Translations under genes and position numbers: made by a program | NCBI GenBank assembly: GCA_963735465.1 | Contig: CAVTLA010000001.1 | Coordinates: 4,278,001 to 4,342,000 of the forward strand | Reading direction: 5' to 3' | DNA from: DASZHJ01 sp963735465 | Lineage (GTDB): Bacteria; Pseudomonadota; Alphaproteobacteria; ATCC43930; CGMCC-115725 | Length of the DNA stretch: 64,000 nucleotides | Notes under the pieces: model-generated | Database searches by the model: none | Told to the model about the DNA's origin: nothing | What the model saw: the letters and a program-made list of their open reading frames with translations, nothing else | Part shown: positions 49,063 through 58,333 of the stretch, in pieces | Numbering within the stretch: position 1 is the first letter of the stretch | Layout: each line of letters starts with the position of its first letter

Positions 49063-51081
49063 TCATTTCGCCAGCTCCGCCCTCAGCACCTCCGCCTCCG
49101 TGATCGGCAGTGAGCACATCGGCCCGCGGCAGACATAGGCGGTGGCGCGGCCGTCGACCTGCGTCTTGCCGGCGGCGGGATGTGTCGGCGGCAGTGCGGC
49201 GGCGGGATCGATCACCGTCAGCACGCGCGTCGGCAGCGACACGGCGTTGACGGCGCCCAGCAGCGCATCGGTAGATGCATCCCCGCGCGTGCCGAGGATC
49301 ACGATCTGGATTGCCCGCTGCAAGGTCTCGTTGCCGTTGAGGAGCGAGCCGAACGGAAAGAAATTCTTCGGCACGTCGCCGGCGAAGGCGTTGATGGTGG
49401 CATCGGCGCGCTGGCGATAGGTGTCGTCGCCGGTGAGATGGAAGAGCCGCGCCAGCACCTCCGCCATGGTGCCGTTGCCCGACGGCGTCGCCGCGTCCTG
49501 CACCATCTTCGGGCGCGTGATCAGCCCTTCGGTGTCGGATGCCGAGACGAAAAATCCGCCGGCGGCATCGCCGTACCAGCGCTGGGCGAGATCCGCCAGC
49601 GCCAGCGCCCGGACGCGATAAGCGGGCTTGCCCGTGGCTTCCTCCAGCAGCAGCGCGGCGCGGGCGAGGTTCGCGTAGTCGTCGAGCGTGGCGGGATGGC
49701 GGGCGCGGCCGTCGCGATAACTGTGATGGAGGCGGCCGTCGCTCGCGGTCATCTTCTGCTCGATGAAGGCGAAGGCGTCCTCGGCCAGGGCGATCCAGTC
49801 GGCGCGCCGGAAGACCGCGCCGGCGTAGGCGAGGGCCGCGATCATCAGCCCGTTCCAATCCGCCAGCACCTTGTCGTCGAGGCCCGGCCGGACCCGCGAC
49901 GCCCGCGCGCGGAGCAGCACGGCGCGATCCTCCGCCAGCTCCGCCTCGGCCGCGTCGTCGGCGCGCTCGAGATGATGCAAGCGATTGAGGATGGTGTGCT
50001 CTTCCCAGTTGCCCTCCGGCGTCACGTCGTAGACATGCTTGAAGCGATCCGCGCGCGGGCCGAGGAGCGCGTCGATCTCGCCGGCGCTCCAGACGTAGAA
50101 CTTGCCCTCCACATGCTCGCTGTCCGCATCGAGGCTGGAGGCGAAGCCGCCCTCGGGCTGGCGCATCTCGCGGACGAGCCACTCGATGGTCTCGGCGACG
50201 CGCTCGGCGTAGAGCGGTTTCCCCGTCGCCTGCCAGGCATGGACGAGCAGCTCCACGAGCTGGGCGTTGTCGTAGAGCATCTTCTCGAAGTGGGGCACCA
50301 GCCAGCGCGCATCCACGGAATAGCGGGCGAAGCCGCCGCCCACGTGATCGTAGATGCCGCCCTGGCAGATGTGGTCGAGGGTGAGCAGCACCGCGTGCTG
50401 CATCGCCGCGCTGCCGGTGCGGCGATATCCGCGCCAGAGCACCGACATCAGGCTCACCTGGGGAAACTTCGGCGCGCCGCCGATGCCGCCGTTCTCGCCG
50501 TCGATCTCTCCCGCCAGATGCTCGGCGATGCGGTCCGTGAGCTCGAGGGAGACACCGGCGCCGGCGGTTGGCGTGCCGAGACGTCCCAGCGCCGTGGCCA
50601 TCGCCGTCACGTTCTTGGTGACGGCGTCCCGGTCGCTGCGATAGGCGGTGGCGAGAGCGGCGAGCACCTGGGGAAATCCCGGGCGACCCCAGCGCTGCTC
50701 CGGCGGAAAATAGGTCCCGCCCCAGAACGGCGCCCGGTCCGGCGTCAGGAACATGGTGAGGGGCCAGCCGCCCTGCTCGCCCATGAGGGCGAGGGCGTGC
50801 TGGTAGATGGTGTCGACGTCCGGGCGCTCCTCCCGGTCGACCTTGATGTTGATGAAGTCCTTGTTCATGGCGGCGGCGATCGCGGGGTTCTCGAAGCTCT
50901 CGTGGGCCATCACGTGGCACCAATGGCAGGCGGCGTAGCCTATGGAGAGCAGGATCGGCTTGTCTTCCTGCTTCGCCGCCTCGAAAGCCGCCGGCCCCCA
51001 GGCCTGCCAGGCCACGGGGTTGTCCTTGTGCTGGAGCAGATAAGGACTCGTCTCCTCGGCGAGGGCATTGCGGCGGGTCAT
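49063..51081 (-). CDS. Thioredoxin-domain protein of the YyaL / DUF255 family
   Basis: A 672-residue protein. The N-terminal DUF255 thioredoxin-like domain has the signature SPYLLQHKDNPVAWQAWG and a CHWC active site (GYAACHWCHVMAHESFENP). The middle and C-terminal regions are an alpha-alpha barrel resembling N-acylglucosamine 2-epimerase folds (GGIYDHVGGGFARYSVDARWLVPHFEKMLYDN). The YyaL/SPATA20 family is widespread; the function is undetermined. Confidence 0.88.
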   Translation of the reverse strand: MTRRNALAEETSPYLLQHKDNPVAWQAWGPAAFEAAKQEDKPILLSIGYAACHWCHVMAHESFENPAIAAAMNKDFINIKVDREERPDVDTIYQHALALMGEQGGWPLTMFLTPDRAPFWGGTYFPPEQRWGRPGFPQVLAALATAYRSDRDAVTKNVTAMATALGRLGTPTAGAGVSLELTDRIAEHLAGEIDGENGGIGGAPKFPQVSLMSVLWRGYRRTGSAAMQHAVLLTLDHICQGGIYDHVGGGFARYSVDARWLVPHFEKMLYDNAQLVELLVHAWQATGKPLYAERVAETIEWLVREMRQPEGGFASSLDADSEHVEGKFYVWSAGEIDALLGPRADRFKHVYDVTPEGNWEEHTILNRLHHLERADDAAEAELAEDRAVLLRARASRVRPGLDDKVLADWNGLMIAALAYAGAVFRRADWIALAEDAFAFIEQKMTASDGRLHHSYRDGRARHPATLDDYANLARAALLLEEATGKPAYRVRALALADLAQRWYGDAAGGFFVSASDTEGLITRPKMVQDAATPSGNGTMAEVLARLFHLTGDDTYRQRADATINAFAGDVPKNFFPFGSLLNGNETLQRAIQIVILGTRGDASTDALLGAVNAVSLPTRVLTVIDPAAALPPTHPAAGKTQVDGRATAYVCRGPMCSLPITEAEVLRAELAK

Positions 51082-51206
51082 CGGAGCTCCAGGCTTCAGG
51101 CGTCGGGGGACAGGCCAACTATATGGCCATCTTTATGGCGGGCGGCGGCGTTTGGCGGCATAGTTTTTCCGATCCCACGAAACCTCCACAGGCAGGCCAG
51201 GTCCCC

Positions 51207-52552
51207 GTGCCACGGCCGCTCGACGACACCATCTTCGCCTGCGCCACCGCGCCGGGACGCGCGGGGATCGCCATTATCCGCATTTCCGGTCCGCGCGCCC
51301 GGGGGATCCTCGAATTATTCGACGTGGCACCCCCACCCGCACGACGGCTCTCTCTTGCGACATTTCGGGATCCCCGGATGGGCGATGTGATCGATCGCGG
51401 CATGGTGGCGTGGTTTGACGCCCCACAGACTTACACGGGGGAGGATCTCTGCGAATTTCACGTTCACGGCGGCTCGGCGGTGTTGAGTGCCATAACGGAG
51501 AGTTCTGGGGCAAGTGCCCGGATTTCGCGTGGCGGAGCCCGGAGAATTCACCCGCCGTGCCTTCGAGAACGGAAAACTGGATCTGACCGAGGCGGAGGCC
51601 GTCGCCGACCTCGTCGCCGCCGAAACGACGGCCCAGCGGCGTCAGGCCCTGCGCCAGCTCGGCGGCGAGTTGGGCGCTCTCTACAAGTCCTGGCGCAAAC
51701 GGCTGCTGCTGGCCCTGGCGCGGCAGGAGGCGTTGATCGACTTCCCGGACGAGGATCTGCCGGACACGGTCAAATCCGCCGTCTGGGCCGAGATCACCGA
51801 TCCTGACCGTGGAGATCTCCGGACATCTGGCCGACAACCATCGGGGCGAGCGCCTGCGGGAGGGATTGTCCATCGCCATCCTCGGCCCGCCCAATGCCGG
51901 CAAGTCCAGTCTGCTCAACGCCCTCGCCCGGCGGGAGATGGCGATCACCTCGCCGATCTCCGGCACCACCCGGGACGTGATCGAGGCGCAGCTCGACCTC
52001 GGGGGATATCCGGTCACCCTCAGCGACACCGCGGGGCTCAGGGAGTCCGCGGACACCATCGAAGCCGAGGGCGTCCGCCGCGCCCGTGCCCGTGCCGGGG
52101 AAGTCGACCTCAAGCTGATGATGGTAGATGTCGCCAGACCACAAGATGTTGATGCGGCCGTTCGGGACCTGGTCGATCGCGACACGATCATGGTCGCGAA
52201 CAAGGTCGATCTCGCGGAGGCTACATCCTGGGTCGATGAGCTCGCGGACGCCCCAGCGCTGCGGCTCTCTCTATATACGGGCGAGGGGCTGGACGTGGTG
52301 ATCGCGACGCTGACCGCCGAGATCGCCAGGCGCTTCGACACGTCAGGCTCTCCCTTGATCACCCGGGCACGTCACCGCGCCGCCCTTGAGGAGTGTCTGG
52401 CAGCGCTGCGGCGTTCAGCCGACGCGGATCTCCCCGAGCTCGCCGCCGAGGATCTGCGCCTGGCCACCCGCGCACTTGGCCGCATCACCGGCCGGGTCGA
52501 CGTGGAGGACATCCTCGACGTGATCTTCCGGGAATTCTGCATCGGCAAGTGA
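51207..52552 (+). CDS. mnmE: tRNA modification GTPase MnmE, frameshifted twice
   Basis: With MnmG it forms the 5-(carboxymethyl)aminomethyl group on U34 of tRNA. The frame starts at GTG 51207 (PRPLDDTIFACATAPGRAGIAIIRISG). It shows YTGEDLCEFHVHGGSAV, then after one extra base near 51499 continues PGFRVAEPGEFTRRAFENGKLDLTEAEAV. A second extra base near 51802, after a GATC, precedes VEISGHLADNHRG. The GTPase domain follows: GPPNAGKSSLLNALARRE, DTAGLRESAD, NKVDL, and the C-terminal motif FREFCIGK. Corrected length is about 447 residues, as expected. Confidence 0.9.
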
Positions 52553-52553
52553 G

Positions 52554-53723
52554 TCAGGCCCGGCGCGGATGAGCCAACAGAGTGCCGAGGGCGCAGATGA
52601 TCCCCAGGGATTCCACGATGGCGCCCACCAGGAACAGGGGCTGGTAGTGGCCGATGGTGGCGAAGACATAGGAGAGTCCATAGCCGCCGATCGCCTGGCA
52701 GGTGGAGAAGGCAAGGATGGCCAGGCCCCAGCTGCGCGCTTGCTCCTCCGGCGGCACCAGCTCGGCGATGCGCGCCGCTGACAACGCCGCGATCCCCGGT
52801 GCCAAGGCCCCCACGATGAAGGCGGAGGCCGCCAGCACGGGCAAGTCCGAGAAGGCCCAGGGGAGGGCGATCGCCAGGGTTTTCACCGCGAAAGCCAGCA
52901 CCAATGCCAGGCCGATGCCGATGCGGTCCCCGATCGGTCCGGAGAGAACGGGGCCCAGTGCCGCTCCGAGCCCGAAGAAGAGCCAAATCCCATTCCCAAC
53001 CGCTGCACCGTGACCAAGCTCCCGGGCGATGAAGTCTACCCAGAAGAGCGTGTGGGGAATAAAGCCGATTCCGTCGATCCCGAAGGCGGCAATGTTGAAC
53101 AAAAGAGGAACAGAAGCGTGATGGCGGGTGGAATTCAGGGATCCCACCGCTCTGGCAGCTCCGGCGCCGCGCCATCCCCGCCAGGAGAGCGCCGCGGCGA
53201 TCGCCGAGGCCGCCGCCAGGCCGAGCCAGGCCCAGGCCAGATCGAGGGGCGCCAGCAGCGCCACGATCAGGCTGCCGAGGCCGGTCCCGATCCCCACGCC
53301 CGCCAAGGCCAACCCGCTGACCCGGCCGCGCTCGCCGGCCGTCGCCCGCACCAGCACCACGCTCGGACCGAGGATCATCAGGAGAGCGCCGGTCGCGCCC
53401 ACCAGGATGCGCCAGGGCAGCAGCCACCACATCCCACCGGGAACGGCGCAGGCGGCAAGGCTCAGGGAAGTCAGGACAAAGGCGATCCGGAGCACGGTGG
53501 CGGCACCGAACCGCACCGCCAGGGAGCTCGCCCCCAGGGCCCCCACCACATAGGCCGCCAGGGTTGCCGAACCCAGATAGGCCGCTCCGGGCGGCGTGAC
53601 CTGGCCGCTGTCGATCAGGTGGGGGATGAGGGCGGTGTAGGTGAACCGGGCGAAGCCGATCCCGCTGAGGGTGGCGCAGAGGCCGGGCCAGGCGATCCCC
53701 CACCAGCGCTGGCCCGCCATCAT
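52554..53723 (-). CDS. YbfB/YjiJ-type MFS transporter
   Basis: A 389-residue major-facilitator protein with about twelve membrane helices. The helix-1 motif GIGFARFTYTALIPHLI is that of the YbfB/YjiJ subfamily. The RILVGATGALLMILGPS and AGVGIGTGLGSLIVALL helices follow. The two halves are linked near residues 195-215 by a charged loop. Substrate unknown. ATG 53723 lies behind GGGAGGC. It is convergent with mnmE with one base between, and its upstream region contains a parS site. Confidence 0.85.
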   Translation of the reverse strand: MMAGQRWWGIAWPGLCATLSGIGFARFTYTALIPHLIDSGQVTPPGAAYLGSATLAAYVVGALGASSLAVRFGAATVLRIAFVLTSLSLAACAVPGGMWWLLPWRILVGATGALLMILGPSVVLVRATAGERGRVSGLALAGVGIGTGLGSLIVALLAPLDLAWAWLGLAAASAIAAALSWRGWRGAGAARAVGSLNSTRHHASVPLLFNIAAFGIDGIGFIPHTLFWVDFIARELGHGAAVGNGIWLFFGLGAALGPVLSGPIGDRIGIGLALVLAFAVKTLAIALPWAFSDLPVLAASAFIVGALAPGIAALSAARIAELVPPEEQARSWGLAILAFSTCQAIGGYGLSYVFATIGHYQPLFLVGAIVESLGIICALGTLLAHPRRA

Positions 53724-53789
53724 GCCTCCCTGGGTTCTTGCCCCTGGCTCTATGAGCCCCCGGGCGGCCCCCTGTCAACGGAGCCGGCT

Positions 53790-53803
53790 GTTTCACGTGA
53801 AAC
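53790..53803. other. parS: parS centromere site, copy 1
   Basis: A perfect palindrome, GTTTCACGTGAAAC, which is the core of the bacterial parS consensus TGTTTCACGTGAAACA; here TGTTTCACGTGAAACG, one mismatch outside the core. ParB encoded at 57437 should bind it and spread from here. It lies in the non-coding space upstream of the MFS gene, about 2.8 kb from parA. Confidence 0.92.
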
Positions 53804-53834
53804 GGGGGCGGGTCGGGAGGGGGCGGCGGGCGAG

Positions 53835-53942
53835 GCGCGTCCTTCGACGCGCTCCGCTTGCTCAGGATGAGGAAAATGGGAGAGTTGAAAGAAAGGCCCT
53901 CATCCTGAGCAAGCGGGCCTACGGCCCGCGCGTCGAAGGACG
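53835..53942. repeat. Family A intergenic palindromic repeat, copy 7
   Basis: Arms GCGCGTCCTTCGACGCGC and GCGCGTCGAAGGACGC with inner GCTTGCTCAGGATGAGG and CTCATCCTGAGCAAGCGGG. Located between the parS site and mnmG. Confidence 0.85.
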
Positions 53943-54010
53943 CTAGCTGCCCGATCCAGCCCCCTCCCGCGCTTTGACTTCACCCGCCCCCGTCACTAGA
54001 GTGCGCCGCC

Positions 54011-55873
54011 ATGGCGGGATACGACGTGATCGTGATCGGCGGCGGGCATGCCGGCTGCGAGGCTGCGGCGGCATCGGCGCGTCTGGGCGCCCGCACCCTC
54101 CTCCTGACCCACAAGCACGGCACCATTGGCGAGATGTCCTGCAACCCGGCCATCGGCGGGTTGGCCAAGGGGCATCTGGTCCGGGAGATCGATGCCCTCG
54201 ACGGCGTCATGGCCCGGGCGACGGATCGCGCCGGCATCCAGTTCCGGATTCTGAACCGCAGCAAGGGTCCGGCGGTGCGGGGACCGCGGGCCCAGGCGGA
54301 CCGCAAGCTCTATCGCCAGGCCATGCAGGCGATCCTGGCGGAGCAGACGAACCTCGACATCGCCGAGGGCGGGGCGGAGGACCTGGTCCTCGACGCCTCC
54401 GGCCGCGCCGTCGCAGTCGTTACCGGCGACGGGCGAACCATCACCGCCGGCCGGATCATCCTGACCACCGGCACCTTCCTGCGCGGTCTCATCCATATCG
54501 GCGAGGAGAAGATCCCCGCCGGCCGGGTCGGCGAATCCCCTTCCCTCGGCCTCTCCCGGACCCTCGATCGCCTTGGCTTCCGTCTCGGCCGTCTCAAGAC
54601 CGGGACGCCGCCACGCCTGGACGGCCGCACCATCGATTGGGCCGGTCTCGAGGCTCAGCCTGGCGATGATCCACCGGCGCCCTTCTCCTTCCTGACCCAC
54701 CGCATCACGACACCCCAGGTCCAGTGCCACATCACCGGCACCACCGCCCGCTCCCATGCCCTGATCCAGGCCAATCTGCACCGGGCGCCGCTCTATTCCG
54801 GCCAGATCGAGGGCGTGGGGCCACGCTACTGTCCCTCCATCGAGGACAAGGTGGTGCGCTTCGCCAGCCGGGACCGGCATCAGATCTTCCTGGAGCCGGA
54901 AGGCCTCGACGATCCCACCATCTATCCGAACGGGATCTCGACCTCCCTGCCGCGCGACGTTCAGCTCGAGCTGCTGGCGACCATCCCCGGCCTGGAGCGT
55001 GTGCGGATGCTCCGGCCGGGCTATGCCATCGAGTACGACTTTGTCGATCCCCGGGAGCTCTATCCGACCCTCGAGACCAAGAAGGTGCCCGGCCTCTACT
55101 TCGCCGGCCAGATCAACGGGACGACGGGGTATGAGGAAGCGGCGGCCCAGGGCCTGGTGGCCGGCCTCAACGCCGCCCTGGGCGCCGGCGGCGGCGAGCC
55201 CGCCGTGTTCGACCGCGCCGGCTCTTATATTGGCGTGCTGGTGGACGATCTCGTCACCCACGGCACCACCGAGCCCTATCGCATGTTCACGTCGCGGGCG
55301 GAGTATCGCCTGGTGCTCCGGGCCGACAACGGGGATCAGCGCCTGACGCCCCTGGGAATAAGGATCGGCTGCGTGGGAAGTGAGCGCGCCCAGGTCTTCA
55401 CCGCCAAGCTTGCCGCTCTGGAGGAGGGGCGCGCCCAAGTGCGCCGGCTGTCCCTGAGTCCGACGGCGCTCCGCCAGCGCGGCATCGCCGTCAATGCGGA
55501 TGGCGTCCCCCGCAGCGCCGCCCAGCTTCTGGCCTATCCCGACGTGACCCTCGATCGTCTGGCGGCTATCTGGCCGGAGCTCGCCGGCATATCCCCCGAC
55601 ATCGCCGAGCAGCTGGAGATCGATGCGCGCTATGCCGGCTATGTAGAGCGCCAGGAGGCGGATATCCGCGCCTTCCGCAAGGACGAGGCCCTGCAGCTCT
55701 CCGCCGACCTCGATTACGACACCGTCGGCAGCCTCTCCACGGAGATCCGGACCAAGCTTCGAGAGGCGCGGCCCGCCAGCCTCGGCGCCGCGGCGCGAAT
55801 CCCCGGCGTGACGCCGGCGGCGCTCGTGGCGCTGCTCAAGCATGTGCGTCGGCGGGACACCGTTGCGGCGTGA
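54011..55873 (+). CDS. mnmG: tRNA uridine 5-carboxymethylaminomethyl modification enzyme MnmG
   Basis: A 620-residue FAD protein, the partner of MnmE. The dinucleotide site VIVIGGGHAGCEAA is at residue 7 onward. TIGEMSCNPAIGGLAKGHLVREIDALDG and the LTTGTFLRGLIHIG segment are typical; two conserved cysteines are in CNPAIGG and RYCPSIEDK. The C-terminal region ends with LKHVRRRD. It sits between the two parS sites and upstream of rsmG, which it normally precedes. Confidence 0.96.
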   Translation: MAGYDVIVIGGGHAGCEAAAASARLGARTLLLTHKHGTIGEMSCNPAIGGLAKGHLVREIDALDGVMARATDRAGIQFRILNRSKGPAVRGPRAQADRKLYRQAMQAILAEQTNLDIAEGGAEDLVLDASGRAVAVVTGDGRTITAGRIILTTGTFLRGLIHIGEEKIPAGRVGESPSLGLSRTLDRLGFRLGRLKTGTPPRLDGRTIDWAGLEAQPGDDPPAPFSFLTHRITTPQVQCHITGTTARSHALIQANLHRAPLYSGQIEGVGPRYCPSIEDKVVRFASRDRHQIFLEPEGLDDPTIYPNGISTSLPRDVQLELLATIPGLERVRMLRPGYAIEYDFVDPRELYPTLETKKVPGLYFAGQINGTTGYEEAAAQGLVAGLNAALGAGGGEPAVFDRAGSYIGVLVDDLVTHGTTEPYRMFTSRAEYRLVLRADNGDQRLTPLGIRIGCVGSERAQVFTAKLAALEEGRAQVRRLSLSPTALRQRGIAVNADGVPRSAAQLLAYPDVTLDRLAAIWPELAGISPDIAEQLEIDARYAGYVERQEADIRAFRKDEALQLSADLDYDTVGSLSTEIRTKLREARPASLGAAARIPGVTPAALVALLKHVRRRDTVAA

Positions 55874-55877
55874 GCGA

Positions 55878-56000
55878 CCCTCACCCTCTCGTCCATCCGC
55901 TACGCGGCTTGACCCCGCTTGCGGGAGAGGGGACTCGGTTGCGTCGCTCAGTCTTGGTAGCCCCCTCGCCCGCGAAAGCGGGAGAGGGTGGGGGTGAGGG
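55878..56000. repeat. Family C palindromic repeat (CCCTCACCCTCTC type)
   Basis: The left arm CCCTCACCCTCTC pairs with the right arm GAGAGGGTGGGGGTGAGGG. Inner GCTTGCGGGAGAGG and CCCTCGCCCGCGAAAGCGGG are further inverted. The right end abuts the start region of rsmG, so it is part of the leader. Confidence 0.8.
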
Positions 56001-56011
56001 TGGCTGACCTC

Positions 56012-56653
56012 ATGCCCCTCGCTCCCGAAGCCTGCGCGAAGCTCCTCGGCGTTTCACGTGAAACGCTGAGCCGCCTCGAGATCTATGTCGCCCTGCTGCG
56101 AAGCTGGAATGTGCGCATCAATCTCGTCGGCGCCGACAGTCTGGAGGATGTCTGGCGGCGCCACATCCTCGACAGCGGCCAGCTCTTCCGGCATCTGCCG
56201 GCCGGAGCCACCAGTCTCATCGATCTCGGGAGCGGGGCGGGGCTGCCGGGACTGGTGCTGGCAATATTGGGCGCGCCCGGCGTCCATCTCGTCGAGTCGG
56301 ACCAGAGAAAGGCAGCGTTTCTGCGGGAAGCGGCGCGGGTGACCGCGACCGCCGTCAAAATTCACGCGACTCGCAGCGACGCCGTTCCGGCCTTCCCCGC
56401 GAGCGTGATCACCGCTCGCGCCTTGGCCCCGCTGCCAAAATTGCTGGAAATGGCGCTGCCCTTCGTCGGGCCGGGGACCGTCTGTCTTTTTCTCAAGGGG
56501 GGCGACCTCGGCGATGAATTGACCGCGGCGCAAACGAAGTGGATAATGAAGCCACAAGTTATGGTCAGCGACTCGGACCCCACCGGCCATATCTTGAGAT
56601 TGGAGGAGCTCCAACATGCTCCCAGACCCTCTACAGGATCTTTGCGTCCTTGA
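56012..56653 (+). CDS. rsmG: 16S rRNA (guanine527-N7)-methyltransferase RsmG
   Basis: A 213-residue methyltransferase (GidB). The SAM-binding motif is LIDLGSGAGLPGLVLAI. LLRSWNVRINLVG and RRHILDSG are family motifs, as is ITARALAPLPKLLEMA. The start could be GTG 55988, GTG 56000 or ATG 56012. I use the ATG since the upstream codons belong to a repeat. A parS site is embedded in its coding sequence (VSRET). Its last 38 bases overlap parA. Confidence 0.93.
   Translation: MPLAPEACAKLLGVSRETLSRLEIYVALLRSWNVRINLVGADSLEDVWRRHILDSGQLFRHLPAGATSLIDLGSGAGLPGLVLAILGAPGVHLVESDQRKAAFLREAARVTATAVKIHATRSDAVPAFPASVITARALAPLPKLLEMALPFVGPGTVCLFLKGGDLGDELTAAQTKWIMKPQVMVSDSDPTGHILRLEELQHAPRPSTGSLRP
56051..56064. 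other. parS: parS centromere site, copy 2, inside rsmG
   Basis: A second perfect GTTTCACGTGAAAC core. The flanks are C and G. It encodes Val-Ser-Arg-Glu-Thr of RsmG, so it is under both protein and DNA constraint. About 550 bases upstream of parA; the pair of sites brackets mnmG. Confidence 0.92.
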
Positions 56654-57440
56654 CGCGAGAGCCGAAAAGCGAGTTCTTGCGGTCGTAAATCAGAAGGGCG
56701 GGGTGGGCAAGACCACCACCGCCATCAACCTGGCCACGGCCCTGGCCGCGGTGCATAAGCGGGTGCTGGTGATCGACTTCGATCCCCAGGGCAACGCCAG
56801 CACCGGCCTCGGCATCAACCGCCATTCCCGCCCGGTCACCAGCTACGATGTGCTTCTGACCGATCGGCCCCTGGCGGAGGCCACGGTCCCGACCCTGGTT
56901 CCCGATCTGTTCGTGGTTCCCGCCTCCGTGGACCTCTCCGGCGCCGAGGTTGAACTGGTGGCGCTGGAGCGGCGGGAGTATCGTCTGCGGGACGCATTGG
57001 CGCGCGCGACCCTCGATTACGACTATGTCCTGATCGATTGCCCGCCGTCCCTTGGGCTCCTGACGTTGAACGCCCTCGTCGCCGCCGATGCCGTGCTGGT
57101 GCCGCTCCAATGCGAGTTCTACGCCCTGGAAGGCCTGAGCCATCTGGTCCGTACGATCGAGCGGGTGAAGCGGCATCTCAATCCCGGCCTGGAGATCCAG
57201 GGGGTGGTGCTGACCATGTTCGACAAGCGGAACAACCTGAGCGACCTCGTCGCCGCCGATGTGCGCGGGCATTTCGGCGCCAAGGTCTATGACACCGTCA
57301 TTCCCCGGAATGTGCGGGTGTCGGAAGCGCCGTCCCATGGCAAGCCGGTGCTGCTCTATGATCTCCGCTGTTCCGGCGCTCAGGCCTATGTCCATCTCGC
57401 CGGCGAGGTGCTGCGCCGCGAGCATCGGCTGAGCGCGTGA
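56616..57440 (+). CDS. parA: Chromosome partitioning ATPase ParA
   Basis: A 274-residue deviant Walker ATPase that moves ParB-parS complexes. The deviant Walker A is KGGVGKTTTAINLATAL; the Walker A' / switch is VIDFDPQGNAS and DCPPSLGLLTLNAL. It starts inside rsmG; the first ~18 residues before the Walker region may vary. The stop overlaps the GTG of parB. Confidence 0.95.
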   Translation: MLPDPLQDLCVLDARAEKRVLAVVNQKGGVGKTTTAINLATALAAVHKRVLVIDFDPQGNASTGLGINRHSRPVTSYDVLLTDRPLAEATVPTLVPDLFVVPASVDLSGAEVELVALERREYRLRDALARATLDYDYVLIDCPPSLGLLTLNALVAADAVLVPLQCEFYALEGLSHLVRTIERVKRHLNPGLEIQGVVLTMFDKRNNLSDLVAADVRGHFGAKVYDTVIPRNVRVSEAPSHGKPVLLYDLRCSGAQAYVHLAGEVLRREHRLSA

Positions 57441-58321
57441 TCGACGACAGCAAACGCCGCGGCCTCGGACGCGGCCTCTCGGCTCTCCTCGGCGACGAGG
57501 AGGGCGCTCCCGAAGGCGCGCCGCGCACCATCCGGATCGACCTGCTGCACCCCGGCCGCTATCAGCCCCGGCATCAGTTCGACCCCGGCGCCATCGAGAC
57601 CCTCGCCCAATCGATCCGGGAAAAGGGGGTTTTGCAACCCCTGCTTGTGAGACGCCATCCCAGCCTCGCCGATGAATACGAGATCATCGCCGGCGAGCGG
57701 CGCTGGCGCGCGGCGCAAGTGGTGCAGCTCCACGAAGTGCCCGTCGTCGTCCGGGAGATCGACGATCGCGAAGCCCTCGAGATCGCGCTGGTGGAGAACC
57801 TCCAGCGCCAGGACCTGTCGGCGCTGGAAGAGGCCGAGGCCTATCAGCGCCTGATGGACGAGTTCCGGCACACCCAGGAGGCGGTGGCCCAGGCGGTGGG
57901 GAAGAGCCGGAGCCACGTGGCCAACACCTTGCGGCTCCTGGAGCTGCCGCTCACGGTGAAGCGGCTCCTCGGCGAGGGCAAGCTCACCGCCGGACATGCC
58001 CGCGCCCTTCTCGGCACCGAGGATCCCGTGGTGCTCGCCAACGAGGTGGTGCGCCGGGGCCTCAACGTTCGCCAGGCCGAGCGCCTGGCCAAGCGCGGCA
58101 AGATAAAGACCAGCTCCCGTCAGGCGCAGCCGAAGGCCTTCGGCGACACCAAGGACGCCGACACGCGGGCGCTCGAGCGCGAGCTCTCCATGGTGCTGGG
58201 CCTCATCGTCAGCATCGACCCCACCGGCACCGGCGGCACCATCACCATCCGCTACCAGACCCTGGAGCAGCTCGACGACGTGCTCCGCCGATTGAGCCAG
58301 CCCCCGCTGCCGAAGGTCTGA
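57437..58321 (+). CDS. parB: Chromosome partitioning protein ParB
   Basis: A 294-residue centromere-binding CTPase. It has the N-terminal RGLGRGLSALLGD, then LHPGRYQPRHQFD, the CTP-binding GERRWRAA motif, the ENLQRQDLSALEEAEAY box, the helix-turn-helix TQEAVAQAVGKSRSHVANTLRLLELP, and a C-terminal dimerisation domain. The start is GTG 57437 in a GTGA overlap. Targets are the parS sites at 53790 and 56051. Confidence 0.96.
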   Translation: MIDDSKRRGLGRGLSALLGDEEGAPEGAPRTIRIDLLHPGRYQPRHQFDPGAIETLAQSIREKGVLQPLLVRRHPSLADEYEIIAGERRWRAAQVVQLHEVPVVVREIDDREALEIALVENLQRQDLSALEEAEAYQRLMDEFRHTQEAVAQAVGKSRSHVANTLRLLELPLTVKRLLGEGKLTAGHARALLGTEDPVVLANEVVRRGLNVRQAERLAKRGKIKTSSRQAQPKAFGDTKDADTRALERELSMVLGLIVSIDPTGTGGTITIRYQTLEQLDDVLRRLSQPPLPKV

Positions 58322-58333
58322 GCGGCGACACCC

